Source: Nonlabens sp. Ci31
GTDB lineage: Bacteria; Bacteroidota; Bacteroidia; Flavobacteriales; Flavobacteriaceae
Assembly (NCBI RefSeq): GCF_012974865.1
Contig: NZ_CP043633.1
Coordinates: forward strand, 3,283,501-3,347,500
Direction of reading: 5' to 3'
DNA length: 64,000 nt
The position numbers and the translations under genes were made by a program. Shown in pieces: positions 17,405 to 26,478 of this stretch. How positions within the stretch are numbered: the first letter of the stretch is position 1; every line of letters begins with the position of its first letter. Under the pieces are notes generated by a model, which made no database searches, was not told where the DNA came from, and saw nothing but the letters and a program-made list of their open reading frames with translations.

Positions 17405-18439
17405 TCAATTATTTATAAAGGAAGGATCCAACTGATTTTCAGAAGGTTTTATCACAAAAGGAGTGAACCAATCCCATGTGATACCGAATGACAATCGAGG
17501 AAAGTTATCTAAAAATCTAAAGTTGTAATTATCTCTACCGAATGAAAATCTAGTAAAAAAGCCCAAGTCATTTTCCCAAGGATAGATAATTGCTTGAGTT
17601 ACTGATCTATGAGGAACACTAGAAGGATGTGAACCAAACATATAGTTAAATTCTTGGCTTAATGTATAACGCATGTTCTTGAGATGCGATGTAAATTCAT
17701 ACCCTAATTCTATTTGATGTCTTCCGTAGATATCGATATCCTCAGGATTATAGCCGCCAAAATCTGCAAAACCCATAAATTTATTATGGTACAATTGATA
17801 GGTAACTGTTATGGAATGAATCTTTTGAGGAACGTTAAGTCTGTTAAATGTATTGACCCTGTAATTAAAACTAAGCCTAGTTAGGTTAGTTGAAAAATTG
17901 CCTGAACTTCTATTCAATAATGCCGCCAGGTCAGTATCATCAGTGAACTCTTCATAAAGTGTTGTACTTTCCTCAGAATTGTCTTCAAACTCCGGACTAA
18001 AGGCACTTCCAGATTGCCCATTGCTAAAATGACCCGATTCTATTGCTGCTGTCAAAAAGTTATTTTGGTCTGTTTTAATAATCCGTTGCCATCCTATCAA
18101 GACTTTATAACTCGGAGTTTTCACAGGTTTAGATTCCTCATTATATATCCTAAACTGGGGTTGTACAGACAAATAGATAGCATCTCCACTAGTTATCGTA
18201 TCCCTATTTAAAGCCTCCCGTAAATCATTATAAAAACCGTAATAAACTACTGGACTCGCTTCAAGTAATATTTGCTCATACTTGTTATTCCCTATACCAA
18301 CTGTAGCATCAGGTCTTACAGATATGGGATAGTAATCTTTAAAACCGTTGACACTTTTAGACTGTCCGTAAGAAAGAAAAACTATCAATGACAATAGTAT
18401 ACTAACCACGACTCTTTGAGTCCTATTTTGTTTTATCAT
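17405..18439 (-). CDS. outer-membrane phospholipase A-like beta-barrel
   Basis: 344 residues with a signal peptide (cleavage near SYGQ) and barrel-type strands. The segment GHFSNGQSGS resembles the active-site strand of OMPLA, where His and Ser sit in an H-x-S-N-G context, and an Asn-Arg pair follows about 60 residues later. If correct, it hydrolyses phospholipids that reach the outer leaflet. No other OMPLA motif is strong, so this rests on one short motif plus overall architecture; it could be an uncharacterised barrel. Monocistronic. Confidence 0.55.
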   Translation of the reverse strand: MIKQNRTQRVVVSILLSLIVFLSYGQSKSVNGFKDYYPISVRPDATVGIGNNKYEQILLEASPVVYYGFYNDLREALNRDTITSGDAIYLSVQPQFRIYNEESKPVKTPSYKVLIGWQRIIKTDQNNFLTAAIESGHFSNGQSGSAFSPEFEDNSEESTTLYEEFTDDTDLAALLNRSSGNFSTNLTRLSFNYRVNTFNRLNVPQKIHSITVTYQLYHNKFMGFADFGGYNPEDIDIYGRHQIELGYEFTSHLKNMRYTLSQEFNYMFGSHPSSVPHRSVTQAIIYPWENDLGFFTRFSFGRDNYNFRFLDNFPRLSFGITWDWFTPFVIKPSENQLDPSFINN

Positions 18440-18793
18440 TAACTGTCTCTTTTAAGGTTATAAATCAAGGAACTCTTACCTACCTTAGATACCTGTGAGC
18501 AACTTATCTGAAAATGAAATCGGGTCAAAGTCTTTTAAGGAATATTATAGCTAAGTTTCTGTTACCTTTTCACTTCGACAAACTCCGTAAGGAACCCAAG
18601 CAGACCTGTTTACTAAACTAACCTCTATAAAATCAGAACTAACCGCCAAAAATAGCTTTAAAAATTACATGTGTCTTTAGGATAGATTTAAAAATAAACA
18701 GCTTAAACAATCAAAATAATGATAATCCAAAAACATCCATATATAAGGATGCCTAACTTCTAAAGGAATAAGGCTGCTATTAAACAGTAAAAT
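18440..18793. other. intergenic, no gene seen
   Basis: 354 bp, AT-rich. A short GC-richer piece near 18571 (CACTTCGACAAACTC) resembles a fragment near 47434 and may be a remnant of another dispersed intergenic sequence. No coding frame or terminator recognised. Confidence 0.45.
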
Positions 18794-19783
18794 TTATTTA
18801 GCTAACCTCCGTAAAGCAACCCATTGCTTTAACATGTCTCTTGAGTCGGCCGCTGGATAGCCCAATACCGTCTGACCTGCTTTAACATCATTCATAACAC
18901 CACTTCCAGCACCTACTACGGCACCAGAACCTATAGTAGTATGATCTTTGATACTCGCACTACCTCCTATAATAACTCCATCGCCTAAAGTTACCGATCC
19001 TGCCAGACCGCTATGTCCAGCCATAATACAAGATCTTCCCATAATACAATTATGCGCTATTTGTACTAGATTGTCGATCTTACAACCGTCTCCTATAATA
19101 GTAGAATTGAATTTTGCACGATCTACGCAGGAGTTTGCTCCTATTTCTACGCCATTTCCTATCACTACATTTCCTATATGCGGTATTTTAACCAGTCCCC
19201 GACCATCATCTGCTGGACGATATCCGAAGCCGTCTGCACCTATACTTACATTATTGTGAAAAATACACTGTGCTCCTATTTGAGAGCGTTCTCGTATAAC
19301 TGTGCCAGACCAAGCGGTAGTATAAGCCCCTATAGTAGTGTCATCAAACACACTCACGTTGTGGTATAGAATAACTCCATCGCCTAGAACTACGTTTTTA
19401 CCTACGTAACAATGAGCACCTATTTGCACACCATCACCTAAGCTTGCTGTTTCATGAATAACCGCCGTAGGGTGAATAGCAATATCAAAAACAGGGGCTG
19501 GTGGTTGAAAAGCTTCTAGTAGCTTAGCCATAGCAAGATCTGCATTTTTTACTTTTACAAAAGCACGGTTACTACCCGGCTCTAAAACTATATCCTCATT
19601 GATAATCGCTACAGAAGCATGAGAGTCTGCCCAAAATTTTGCATACTTTTTATTACCTATAAACGTAAGATCAGTATTAGAAGCATTTCTTATCTCTTCT
19701 ACTCCACTAATCGTTTGTGTAGTATTTCCGACCAATTCTCCTTGAAGAATGTCGTTGATTTGTTGTATGTTAAATGAGTGCAT
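18794..19783 (-). CDS. lpxD: UDP-3-O-acylglucosamine N-acyltransferase
   Basis: Third step of lipid A synthesis: transfers a 3-hydroxyacyl chain from ACP to the amino group of UDP-3-O-acylglucosamine. Residues 1-~100 are the uridine-binding domain; the rest is a left-handed beta-helix of hexapeptide repeats. His244 in VQIAHNC is the expected catalytic base, and IGADGFGYRP is the LpxD signature. The 329-residue length is normal. It is not linked to lpxA, lpxC or fabZ here. A terminator separates it from the adh gene upstream. Confidence 0.93.
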   Translation of the reverse strand: MHSFNIQQINDILQGELVGNTTQTISGVEEIRNASNTDLTFIGNKKYAKFWADSHASVAIINEDIVLEPGSNRAFVKVKNADLAMAKLLEAFQPPAPVFDIAIHPTAVIHETASLGDGVQIGAHCYVGKNVVLGDGVILYHNVSVFDDTTIGAYTTAWSGTVIRERSQIGAQCIFHNNVSIGADGFGYRPADDGRGLVKIPHIGNVVIGNGVEIGANSCVDRAKFNSTIIGDGCKIDNLVQIAHNCIMGRSCIMAGHSGLAGSVTLGDGVIIGGSASIKDHTTIGSGAVVGAGSGVMNDVKAGQTVLGYPAADSRDMLKQWVALRRLAK

Positions 19784-19856
19784 AAATAAGGGAATTGTTA
19801 AGTGGTAAAACTACTATATCTCGAGTAACAAAAAAAACTGTTATTAACGAAGCATA

Positions 19857-19887
19857 AAAAAAGACCGTTTTATAAACGGTCTTTTTT
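19857..19887. terminator. intrinsic terminator of the alcohol dehydrogenase gene
   Basis: Stem GACCGTTT/AAACGGTC extended by six A-T pairs, with a 3-nt loop, followed by T residues on the minus strand. Confidence 0.85.
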
Positions 19888-19905
19888 ACGATTCAATAGA
19901 TTAAA

Positions 19906-20964
19906 TTAATTTTTTAAAGATTTCATATCTATAACAAAGCGGTATTTAACATCATTGTCTTGCACGCGCTTAAAAGCTGTGTTGATCTCGTCAATATGGA
20001 TCATTTCTACATCACAAACAATATTGTTCTCTCCACAGAAATCTAACATTTCTTGAGTTTCTTTCATACCACCTATCAAAGAACCTGCTACTCTTTTTCT
20101 TCCTAGAATCAAGCTTCCGCCGTGCATAGGCTCTAAAGGCTCAATAGCTCCCACCATACACATAGTAGAATCGCGTTTTAACAAACTTAAATAAGGATTG
20201 ATATCATGTTTTACAGGAACAGTATTCAAAATAAAGTCAAAAGAACCTTGATGTTTTTTCATCTCATCAGCGTTCTTTGAAATAAGCACACCGTTAGCCC
20301 CTAGTCTTTTAGCGTCCTCTGCTTTACCTGGAGAAGTGGTAATCATAATGGTTTCTGCACCCATTGCTGCGGCAAATTTAATTCCCATATGACCTAATCC
20401 ACCTAAACCTACTACTCCTACTTTATCACCTTTTTTAATTTTCCAATGGTTTAAAGGTGAAAAAGTGGTGATTCCTGCACATAATAAGGGTGCTGCTGCT
20501 TTGAGATCTAGATTTTTAGGAATGCTTAAAACAAACTTTTCTTTAACTGTAATGCTTGTTGAATAACCTCCAAAAGTATGATCACTATCTGCTCCACCTA
20601 TATGATCCTTACCATTATAAGTGCCGGTCATACCATTTTCACAAAATTGTTCTAGATCATCTTCACACGCGCTACAAGTCTCACAAGAGTCTACCATGCA
20701 TCCCACTCCAACTATATCTCCTACTTTAAATTTAGAAACCTTTTCACCAGTCTCTGTAACTTTACCTATAATTTCATGACCAGGTACAATAGGATATTTT
20801 GCATTTCCCCAATCGTTGTTTTTTGCGTGAATATCACTATGACATACACCGCAATAAAGGATATCCATCTTAACATCATTATCATTTAGATCACGACGTT
20901 TGATCGTCATTTCCTTTAAATCGGCGTCTTTATTTACAGCACCGTAAGCTTTTATATTTTGCAT
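19906..20964 (-). CDS. zinc-dependent alcohol/aldehyde reductase (YahK/CAD-like)
   Basis: 352 residues of the medium-chain dehydrogenase family. Catalytic zinc ligands are Cys (CGVCHSD) and His-Glu (GHEIIG); the structural zinc is held by the Cys cluster CETCSACEDDLEQFC. The cofactor motif is GLGGLG, and the CAD-type ending is present. It would reduce aldehydes with NADPH. It lies 31 bp after the alkene reductase gene, so the two probably form an operon that reduces both the C=C bond and the aldehyde group of reactive enals. Confidence 0.9.
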   Translation of the reverse strand: MQNIKAYGAVNKDADLKEMTIKRRDLNDNDVKMDILYCGVCHSDIHAKNNDWGNAKYPIVPGHEIIGKVTETGEKVSKFKVGDIVGVGCMVDSCETCSACEDDLEQFCENGMTGTYNGKDHIGGADSDHTFGGYSTSITVKEKFVLSIPKNLDLKAAAPLLCAGITTFSPLNHWKIKKGDKVGVVGLGGLGHMGIKFAAAMGAETIMITTSPGKAEDAKRLGANGVLISKNADEMKKHQGSFDFILNTVPVKHDINPYLSLLKRDSTMCMVGAIEPLEPMHGGSLILGRKRVAGSLIGGMKETQEMLDFCGENNIVCDVEMIHIDEINTAFKRVQDNDVKYRFVIDMKSLKN

Positions 20965-20995
20965 AATTTTATTTTTAGGTTATTTGTATGTTTTG

Positions 20996-22096
20996 TTATT
21001 TCTGTGCTTTTTCAAGCCTCGGATAATCTAAATATCCTTCTTTACCAGGAGTATAAAAAAGAGCTGCATTAGGTTCATTCAATATGGCATCTTGTGAGAA
21101 TCGTTCTACAAGATCTGGATTTGCAATAAATGGTCTTCCGAAAGCTACTAAATCTCCTTTTCCAGCGATCAAATCCTCTTCTGCTAATTCCTTATTGTAT
21201 CCACCGCTTAAGATGATCAAACCATCAAAATTAGATTGAATCATCTTATGTATAGCTTCTGGTAATTCGGGTGCTCCCATAGAAGCATGGTTGACTAAAT
21301 GTACGTATAGTATATTTAATTTATTGACCTCTTTGGAGAGGTAATCATATGTTTCATATTGCCCCTCAAATGGCTGGACATCGTTCATCTGTCCATTAGG
21401 GCTCCATCGCATTCCTGTTTTATCTGATCCTATGGCATCCACCACTCTTCGTGCTACTTCTAGAATAAATCTACATCTGTTTTCTGCAGTACCTCCGTAT
21501 AAGTCTTCTCTCCTATTAGAAGAAGGGTTGATAAATTGCTCTAATAAATATCCGTTAGCCCCGTGTATTTCAACACCATCAAAACCAGCTTCTATAGCAT
21601 TTTTTGCTGCATGGACGTATTCTTGAACAGTTGCCTCGATTTCCTCAAATGTCATTTCCTTTGGTTGTGGAATTGCCAACTCCCCTTGTCCGTCTACATA
21701 CATTTTTGTATTTGCGGGAGCAATAGCACTTGGTGCAAGGATTACTGCATCTTCAGACATGTTTCCTGGATGTGACACCCGACCAGTGTGCATCATTTGT
21801 AAAAATATCTTACCATCATTAGCATGCACAGCATCTGTAACCGTTTTCCATGCGGTAATTTGTTCTTTATTATAAATCCCTGGTATCCTCGGATAACCTA
21901 CTCCATTAATAGAAGGAGAGGTACCTTCTGTTATGATCAAACCCGCATTAGCTCGTTCTCCGTAATAAGCTGCCATGATAGGTGTGGGAATATGTGAAGA
22001 TGTTGATCTGGACCTTGTTAACGGTGCCATTACAACTCTATTTTTAAGATTTAATTTTCCTTGGAGCGGACTCAAAAGATGTTCTAATACAGCCAT
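20996..22096 (-). CDS. alkene reductase, Old Yellow Enzyme family
   Basis: 366-residue FMN-dependent TIM barrel that reduces activated C=C bonds with NAD(P)H. Signatures: APLTRSR near the start (FMN-binding Thr), EGTSPS, the substrate-binding His-Gly-Ala-Asn block (DGVEIHGANGYLLEQF) and SGGYN with AFGRPFIANPD at the end for phosphate binding. The length is that of NemA. It is the first gene of the pair with the zinc alcohol dehydrogenase; a TATTTTTA box precedes the ATG. Confidence 0.93.
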   Translation of the reverse strand: MAVLEHLLSPLQGKLNLKNRVVMAPLTRSRSTSSHIPTPIMAAYYGERANAGLIITEGTSPSINGVGYPRIPGIYNKEQITAWKTVTDAVHANDGKIFLQMMHTGRVSHPGNMSEDAVILAPSAIAPANTKMYVDGQGELAIPQPKEMTFEEIEATVQEYVHAAKNAIEAGFDGVEIHGANGYLLEQFINPSSNRREDLYGGTAENRCRFILEVARRVVDAIGSDKTGMRWSPNGQMNDVQPFEGQYETYDYLSKEVNKLNILYVHLVNHASMGAPELPEAIHKMIQSNFDGLIILSGGYNKELAEEDLIAGKGDLVAFGRPFIANPDLVERFSQDAILNEPNAALFYTPGKEGYLDYPRLEKAQK

Positions 22097-22109
22097 TATT
22101 TGATTTTAT

Positions 22110-22117
22110 TAAAAATA
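22110..22117 (-). promoter_or_regulatory. candidate -7 box (TATTTTTA) for the alkene reductase operon
   Basis: One mismatch to TAnnTTTG, 13 nt before the ATG at 22096. Confidence 0.4.
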
Positions 22118-22193
22118 CTCATTAATACGGCTTGTTGGGGTTAATTATGAGTTAAAGCAGTCCTATAAGTATCTAAATTTTTGATAATTATTC

Positions 22194-22209
22194 CGCTTTC
22201 GCGAAAGCG
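22194..22209. repeat. dispersed palindrome copy 4 (exact, intergenic)
   Basis: Exact 16-bp consensus, in the divergent promoter region between the alkene reductase and trmL, 25 bp upstream of the trmL -7 box. Confidence 0.92.
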
Positions 22210-22234
22210 AAACTTTAACCAACCTCTTTACTCC

Positions 22235-22242
22235 TATCTTTG
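22235..22242 (+). promoter_or_regulatory. -7 box (TATCTTTG) for trmL
   Basis: Exact consensus, 17 nt before the ATG. Confidence 0.6.
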
Positions 22243-22259
22243 TCCTTTAAAAAAATTCT

Positions 22260-22715
22260 ATGTCCTTACATATTGTTCTCATCGAACCAGAAATTCATAC
22301 CAACACAGGAAATATAGGCCGTCTAAGTCTGGCCACTGCTTCTCATTTACACCTGGTAAAACCTTTCGGATTTGAGTTGACTGATAAACGTTTAAAAAGA
22401 GCTGGACTGGATTACTGGCAGCATATCGAACTTTCTATTTATGAAAACACCGAAGAGTTCTTAGAGAAAAATAAGGATAGAAAAATGGCTTTTTTAAGCA
22501 GTCATGGAACTAAAGACTATACAGAAATTCCTTATGAAGAGGAAAGCATGCTGGTTTTTGGCAAAGAGTCCGAAGGTCTTTCTAAGGCTATCACCGATCG
22601 ATTTAAAAATGATTTGTACAAGATCCCTCAGTACAGCCAGTACATACGCAGTATCAACTTAGCCAATGCTGTGGCTGTGATCACTTATGAAGGTCTGCGA
22701 CAGTTGCGGTCATAA
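22260..22715 (+). CDS. trmL: tRNA (cytidine/uridine-34) 2'-O-methyltransferase
   Basis: 151-residue SPOUT enzyme that methylates the wobble ribose of tRNA-Leu in its E. coli counterpart. Motifs: EPEIHTNTGNIGR (motif 1), FGKESEGLS (motif 2), and IRSINLANAVAVITYE (motif 3) with the trefoil knot. Length and order match TrmL, which lacks an extra RNA-binding domain. It stands alone, with an exact promoter box and a terminator shared with the convergent OmpA gene. Confidence 0.93.
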   Translation: MSLHIVLIEPEIHTNTGNIGRLSLATASHLHLVKPFGFELTDKRLKRAGLDYWQHIELSIYENTEEFLEKNKDRKMAFLSSHGTKDYTEIPYEEESMLVFGKESEGLSKAITDRFKNDLYKIPQYSQYIRSINLANAVAVITYEGLRQLRS

Positions 22716-22716
22716 A

Positions 22717-22744
22717 AAAACCAGTCCTTTAAGGGACTGGTTTT
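22717..22744. terminator. bidirectional terminator between trmL and the OmpA-like gene
   Basis: 11-bp stem AAAACCAGTCC with complement, 6-nt loop, A and T runs at the ends. Confidence 0.83.
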
Positions 22745-22766
22745 AAAAATACTTATGATATTATTC

Positions 22767-23453
22767 CTATTGTTTTGACTGCATTTCAGCATCTTTTCTC
22801 ATCTGTTCTCCGGCGACAATACCTATCTCAACTCTTCTATTTTGAGCTCTACCTGCAGCCGTTTCATTAGAAACTTTAGGAGAAGTTTCTCCACTGTAAG
22901 TCATCGCTATTCTGTTGCTAGAAATCCCATGTGAAGAAAGGTAGTTTCTTACACTTGCAGCTCTTTTTCTAGATAACTCTAAATTGTACTCTGCTGTTCC
23001 TTGGCTATCTGTATGTCCTGCCACTAAAACCTCTGTTCCTGAGTATTGATTCATCACATTCAACAACTTGTCTAAAGTCGCTTGGGAGCCCGCATTTAAA
23101 TCAGATTGATTGGTTGCAAATTTCACTCCGCTACCTTCATCAAAAGTGACTACAATACCTTCCCCAACTCGTTCTACTTGTGCCCCAGGAAGACTTGCCT
23201 CTATTTCTTGAGCTTGCTTATCCATTTTGCGACCTATTATGTTTCCTGCGATACCACCTACAGCCGCGCCTATTACCGCACCTTCTGTCTGGTTATCTCC
23301 ATCCCCTACATTATTTCCAATTATCAATCCCAAAACAGTTCCTCCAGCGGCTCCTATGACAGTTCCTCTTTGTTGTTTATTAGTGTTTTTAAGGGATTGA
23401 CAACTTGCTATCAGTGCTAAAGCTATCGCTATTGTTATTAATTTAGTTTTCAT
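22767..23453 (-). CDS. OmpA-family lipoprotein with glycine zipper
   Basis: 228 residues. The lipoprotein signal (ALIASC) puts the lipidated Cys near residue 18. A glycine-zipper segment (GTVIGAAGGTVLG, then GAVIGAAVGGIAG) is followed by the OmpA C-terminal domain binding peptidoglycan: AGHTDSQGTAEYNLELSRKRA and AQNRRVEI. Layout as in YiaD/Pal-like proteins. It lies 12 bp after the lipocalin-like gene and is probably co-transcribed with it. Confidence 0.9.
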   Translation of the reverse strand: MKTKLITIAIALALIASCQSLKNTNKQQRGTVIGAAGGTVLGLIIGNNVGDGDNQTEGAVIGAAVGGIAGNIIGRKMDKQAQEIEASLPGAQVERVGEGIVVTFDEGSGVKFATNQSDLNAGSQATLDKLLNVMNQYSGTEVLVAGHTDSQGTAEYNLELSRKRAASVRNYLSSHGISSNRIAMTYSGETSPKVSNETAAGRAQNRRVEIGIVAGEQMRKDAEMQSKQ

Positions 23454-23465
23454 CTTTGTTGATTT

Positions 23466-23942
23466 TTATTTAGTTGATTTTGTAAAATTCATATTTATAT
23501 AAACAGTCTTCCCATTTACGAGAGCTGGTAATCTCCAAGACATCCTTGTTTCATTGATTGTGGCCAATTCGAGTTGGTAACCAGCATTTGTTTCTGATCT
23601 ATAGTTTGCATCAGTGATTTTTAAAAGTAGATCTCCCTCTGTCATCTCTTTATTACCAGGTACGGACCAGATAAATTTTCTCTCCCCTTTTTTACAATCG
23701 TTATCTGTAATTGTGTAAGTTCCTCTATTATTATTTGCTACAAAATACCACTCACTACCTTCAAAACAGCTAGCACTTACGTCTTGTAACAGCGTAGATT
23801 TAAACGCTCCATTACCGTCGTAGGTAACTGTAGTCAGCACCCAATTGCCAAGCACTGCCCTTTTTGTTTCTTTTATGGCGTTAGTTGCAGCACAACCAAC
23901 TAATAAAAGGGTTAGAAATCCCAAAACCCAAAAATTCTTCAT
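23466..23942 (-). CDS. lipocalin-like lipoprotein
   Basis: 158 residues with lipobox LLVGC. The mature part starts with GNWVLTTV, the strand-A motif of the flavobacterial lipocalin-like family, and carries several antiparallel strands ending in VYINMNFTK. Two Cys (SCFEG and DCKKG) could form a disulphide. Ligand unknown. Twelve base pairs before the OmpA-like gene, so both are likely delivered to the envelope together. Confidence 0.8.
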   Translation of the reverse strand: MKNFWVLGFLTLLLVGCAATNAIKETKRAVLGNWVLTTVTYDGNGAFKSTLLQDVSASCFEGSEWYFVANNNRGTYTITDNDCKKGERKFIWSVPGNKEMTEGDLLLKITDANYRSETNAGYQLELATINETRMSWRLPALVNGKTVYINMNFTKSTK

Positions 23943-24093
23943 AATTGTTAATTTGGTATAAACTTACATATCTTTTGTCCTTATTTCTTAACAATTAACT
24001 ATCTTTAACTATAAAAAAATAGTGTAATCATAATATTTTAACAAAAAATACGATCAGCAGCTCGGATTTTTAAAAACCAACTATTTGAAGTGC

Positions 24094-24525
24094 TTACTTC
24101 AAGATAATCATTCTTTTAGGCTGTGGTAAAGCCTCCTCTTTTTTAGGAAACGCAATACCTAACACTCCGTTTTTATACGACGCATCAATTTTTTCTAGAT
24201 GTACTGTTCCTGGTAAGTGAAAACTTCTTCTAAACGATTTTTTGCCAAATTCTTTTCTCGAAAATTGTTCGGTAGACTCCTGTTTTACAGCATCTACTTC
24301 CGAAGAAATAGTTAAAAGATCTTTATCTATCTCTATAAATCCTTCTTCCTTTTTAAATCCCGGAATACTCATTTTTAATACATATTGATCTTCCATTTCA
24401 GATACGTTTACTGAAGGAGTAAAAGGTTTTCTTGTTTGCTGCGTTCCTCCTAAGTAATCATTAGTAAACATTTCATCTATTAAAGAAGGTAACCAGTGGT
24501 TTGAAGTTCTATGTGCTAATTTCAT
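24094..24525 (-). CDS. small heat shock protein, Hsp20/alpha-crystallin family
   Basis: 143 residues. The alpha-crystallin domain spans ~35-130 with VNVSEMEDQYVLKMSIPGF at its start and the ending motif NGVLGIAFPKKE (A-x-x-x-n-GvL). An ATP-independent holdase expected to form oligomers. No HrcA/CIRCE element or sigma-32 site is visible upstream; a terminator for the preceding TerB-like gene lies between them. Confidence 0.93.
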   Translation of the reverse strand: MKLAHRTSNHWLPSLIDEMFTNDYLGGTQQTRKPFTPSVNVSEMEDQYVLKMSIPGFKKEEGFIEIDKDLLTISSEVDAVKQESTEQFSRKEFGKKSFRRSFHLPGTVHLEKIDASYKNGVLGIAFPKKEEALPQPKRMIILK

Positions 24526-24570
24526 AATATAAGTTTAAGTATTATGAACTCCACTTGTCAAACAGAGTAC

Positions 24571-24609
24571 CAACTGTAAAAAGAGACATAATCTCTCTTT
24601 TTACAGTTG
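24571..24609. terminator. intrinsic terminator of the TerB-like gene
   Basis: 16-bp perfect stem (CAACTGTAAAAAGAGA and complement), 7-nt loop, between the TerB-like stop and the Hsp20 start. Confidence 0.82.
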
Positions 24610-24629
24610 TTTTATATGACAAAACGTAA

Positions 24630-25040
24630 TTAATTACTATCCCTTATGTGTATTTGTATCAACTCTGACGCTGGTATTTCTCCATGCGGATATTTAATCA
24701 TGCTTTGAAGTAAGATGTCTACCGTTGTTTTTCTAAAGCCGTATTGCAAGGCTACCTCATGCAACAGTTGTAACTCTTGCTCGTCTACATGACCGTCAAT
24801 ATGCATCATTAACGTCATCCTGTGGAAATGAACAATGCGCTTGGTATAATCTTTAGGAACTTTAATAGTGAGCTCTTCTGGATGGTTCAACATATATTTT
24901 ATCTCTTCATCACTCAATTTCATACGTTTACCCACTGATGTGATAAAAGTTATCTCTTCCTTTTTCAAACGATTATCTGCGTGTGCCATCAGGATCAATT
25001 CACTTATAATATGTTTCTTTTCTTTGGTCGTATAGATCAT
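24630..25040 (-). CDS. TerB-like domain protein
   Basis: 136 residues, all-helical, with the TerB-type pattern ELILMAHADNRLKKEEITFI in the first half and a second acidic EF-hand-like MMHIDGHVDEQELQLL. The family is named after tellurite resistance but most members have unknown, probably membrane-stress-related, roles. No ter gene partners are present. Divergent from the DUF2254 gene. Confidence 0.72.
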   Translation of the reverse strand: MIYTTKEKKHIISELILMAHADNRLKKEEITFITSVGKRMKLSDEEIKYMLNHPEELTIKVPKDYTKRIVHFHRMTLMMHIDGHVDEQELQLLHEVALQYGFRKTTVDILLQSMIKYPHGEIPASELIQIHIRDSN

Positions 25041-25100
25041 GCTGATTATAATAGATGGTAAAAATACATATTTGTTAGGATTAACTTAAACAGTTTTCTC

Positions 25101-25108
25101 TACATTTA
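25101..25108 (+). promoter_or_regulatory. candidate -7 box (TACATTTA) for the DUF2254 gene
   Basis: One mismatch to TAnnTTTG, exactly 4 nt before the ATG. Confidence 0.4.
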
Positions 25109-25112
25109 GGAT

Positions 25113-26420
25113 ATGAAAACTATATTGATAAGACTGCGATCTTTTTTTAACACCATTACTGGTAGCATTGCCTTTTACCCTACTTTTTATGCTATAAGCG
25201 CTATTATTTTTGCACTTCTAATGAAATGGGCTGAAGAGTTAGGTATTTCTAGAAGCCTTCAAGAAGTATTGCCTTTTTTAGTAATAAATAATGCGGATAC
25301 CGCTAGAAACATTATCACTACCTTAATAGCTGGCGGCATATCCATGCTTGTTTTCTCCTTTTCGATGGTAATGTTGCTATTAAGTCAAGCTGCTGCAAAT
25401 TATTCTCCTAGAGTGTTACCTAATTTGATTTCGAACAAAAAGCACCAGTACATTTTAGGTACTTTTATAGCCTCCATTCTGTATAACATTATCACTATAA
25501 TAGGCATAGAGCCTTATGGGAATGATTATCAATTGCCTGGCTTTTCGGTATTATTAGGAATCCTAATTTCCATTATAGCACTAGCAGCTTTTGTTTATTT
25601 TATTCACAGCATTTCTACGAGTATACAAATCAATAATATTCTTGAAAACATCTATAATAAATCTGCTGATCGATTAAAGCATTTAATAGAGATGGAAAAT
25701 CAAAAAGAAAGTTTTCCAAGTACCGAAGGCTGGTACGTATATAGAACGACAAAAAGCGGTACGATTCAAAATATAAGTGCCAATGGCTTAAAGGAAGCCG
25801 CACAAAATTTTGAAACGAAATTTGAGCTCCTTATTATTAAGGGTCAGTATATTCTTCACAACGAAATGCTGTTCAGGTCTAAAAAAGAATTAAGTGACGA
25901 TCAACTCAACTAAGTTTATAAAAACTTTCACTATTCAGAATCTGAATTAGTGAGTGATAATTATGTTTTAGGCTTTAAACAAATTACTGAAATAGGAATC
26001 AAAGCGATGTCTCCAGGAATTAATGATCCGGGAACTGCCATAGACACCATAGATTATTTAACAGATCTTGTGCGCCTTAGAATGCTAAAACAAGATTACG
26101 ACATGGTCTTAGATACCGATAAAAATGTGTTGATAAAACTGAAAGTAGTAGAATTTGATGACTTGATGTATGCCGTATTTGCTGCTTATCGCAAGTACTG
26201 CAAAGGAGATTTATTAGTCATGCAAAAACTATTGCAGCTCTTTTCTCTTTGTATGAAAAGGGAAACCTGCCAGCAGTCTTATTACGCTGTACTTCATCAT
26301 CAAGCAAAGCTAATGATGAACGATGCTCAAGAATCGATTTCAAATAAACACGATTTAGAACGTTTAAAATTACAAATTGAAGCTATAGATGCCTCATACA
26401 TAAAGATTTCACAGTCATGA
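25113..26420 (+). pseudogene. DUF2254 membrane protein interrupted by an in-frame TAA
   Basis: The frame opened by the ATG at 25113 runs to a TAA at 25911-25913 and continues in the same frame, without further stops, to 26420. Restoring that one codon gives ~435 residues, a normal DUF2254 protein: four N-terminal transmembrane helices (residues ~20-170), then the conserved C-terminal block (GIKAMSPGINDPGTAID) encoded after the stop. Because the part after the stop keeps good coding sequence, the mutation is recent, a sequencing error, or read through. A GTG at 25950 could restart translation of the soluble part. Function of the family is unknown. Confidence 0.82.
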
Positions 26421-26478
26421 ATAAGTATCTCCTAAAACTCCTAAAGAGTGCATTATATTAGGGTAACCACTGCTTAAG

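Noticed and set aside
25950..26420. Independent gene starting at the GTG at 25950
   Set aside because: It is the same frame as the preceding part of DUF2254 and completes the known domain; the split is better explained by a nonsense codon.
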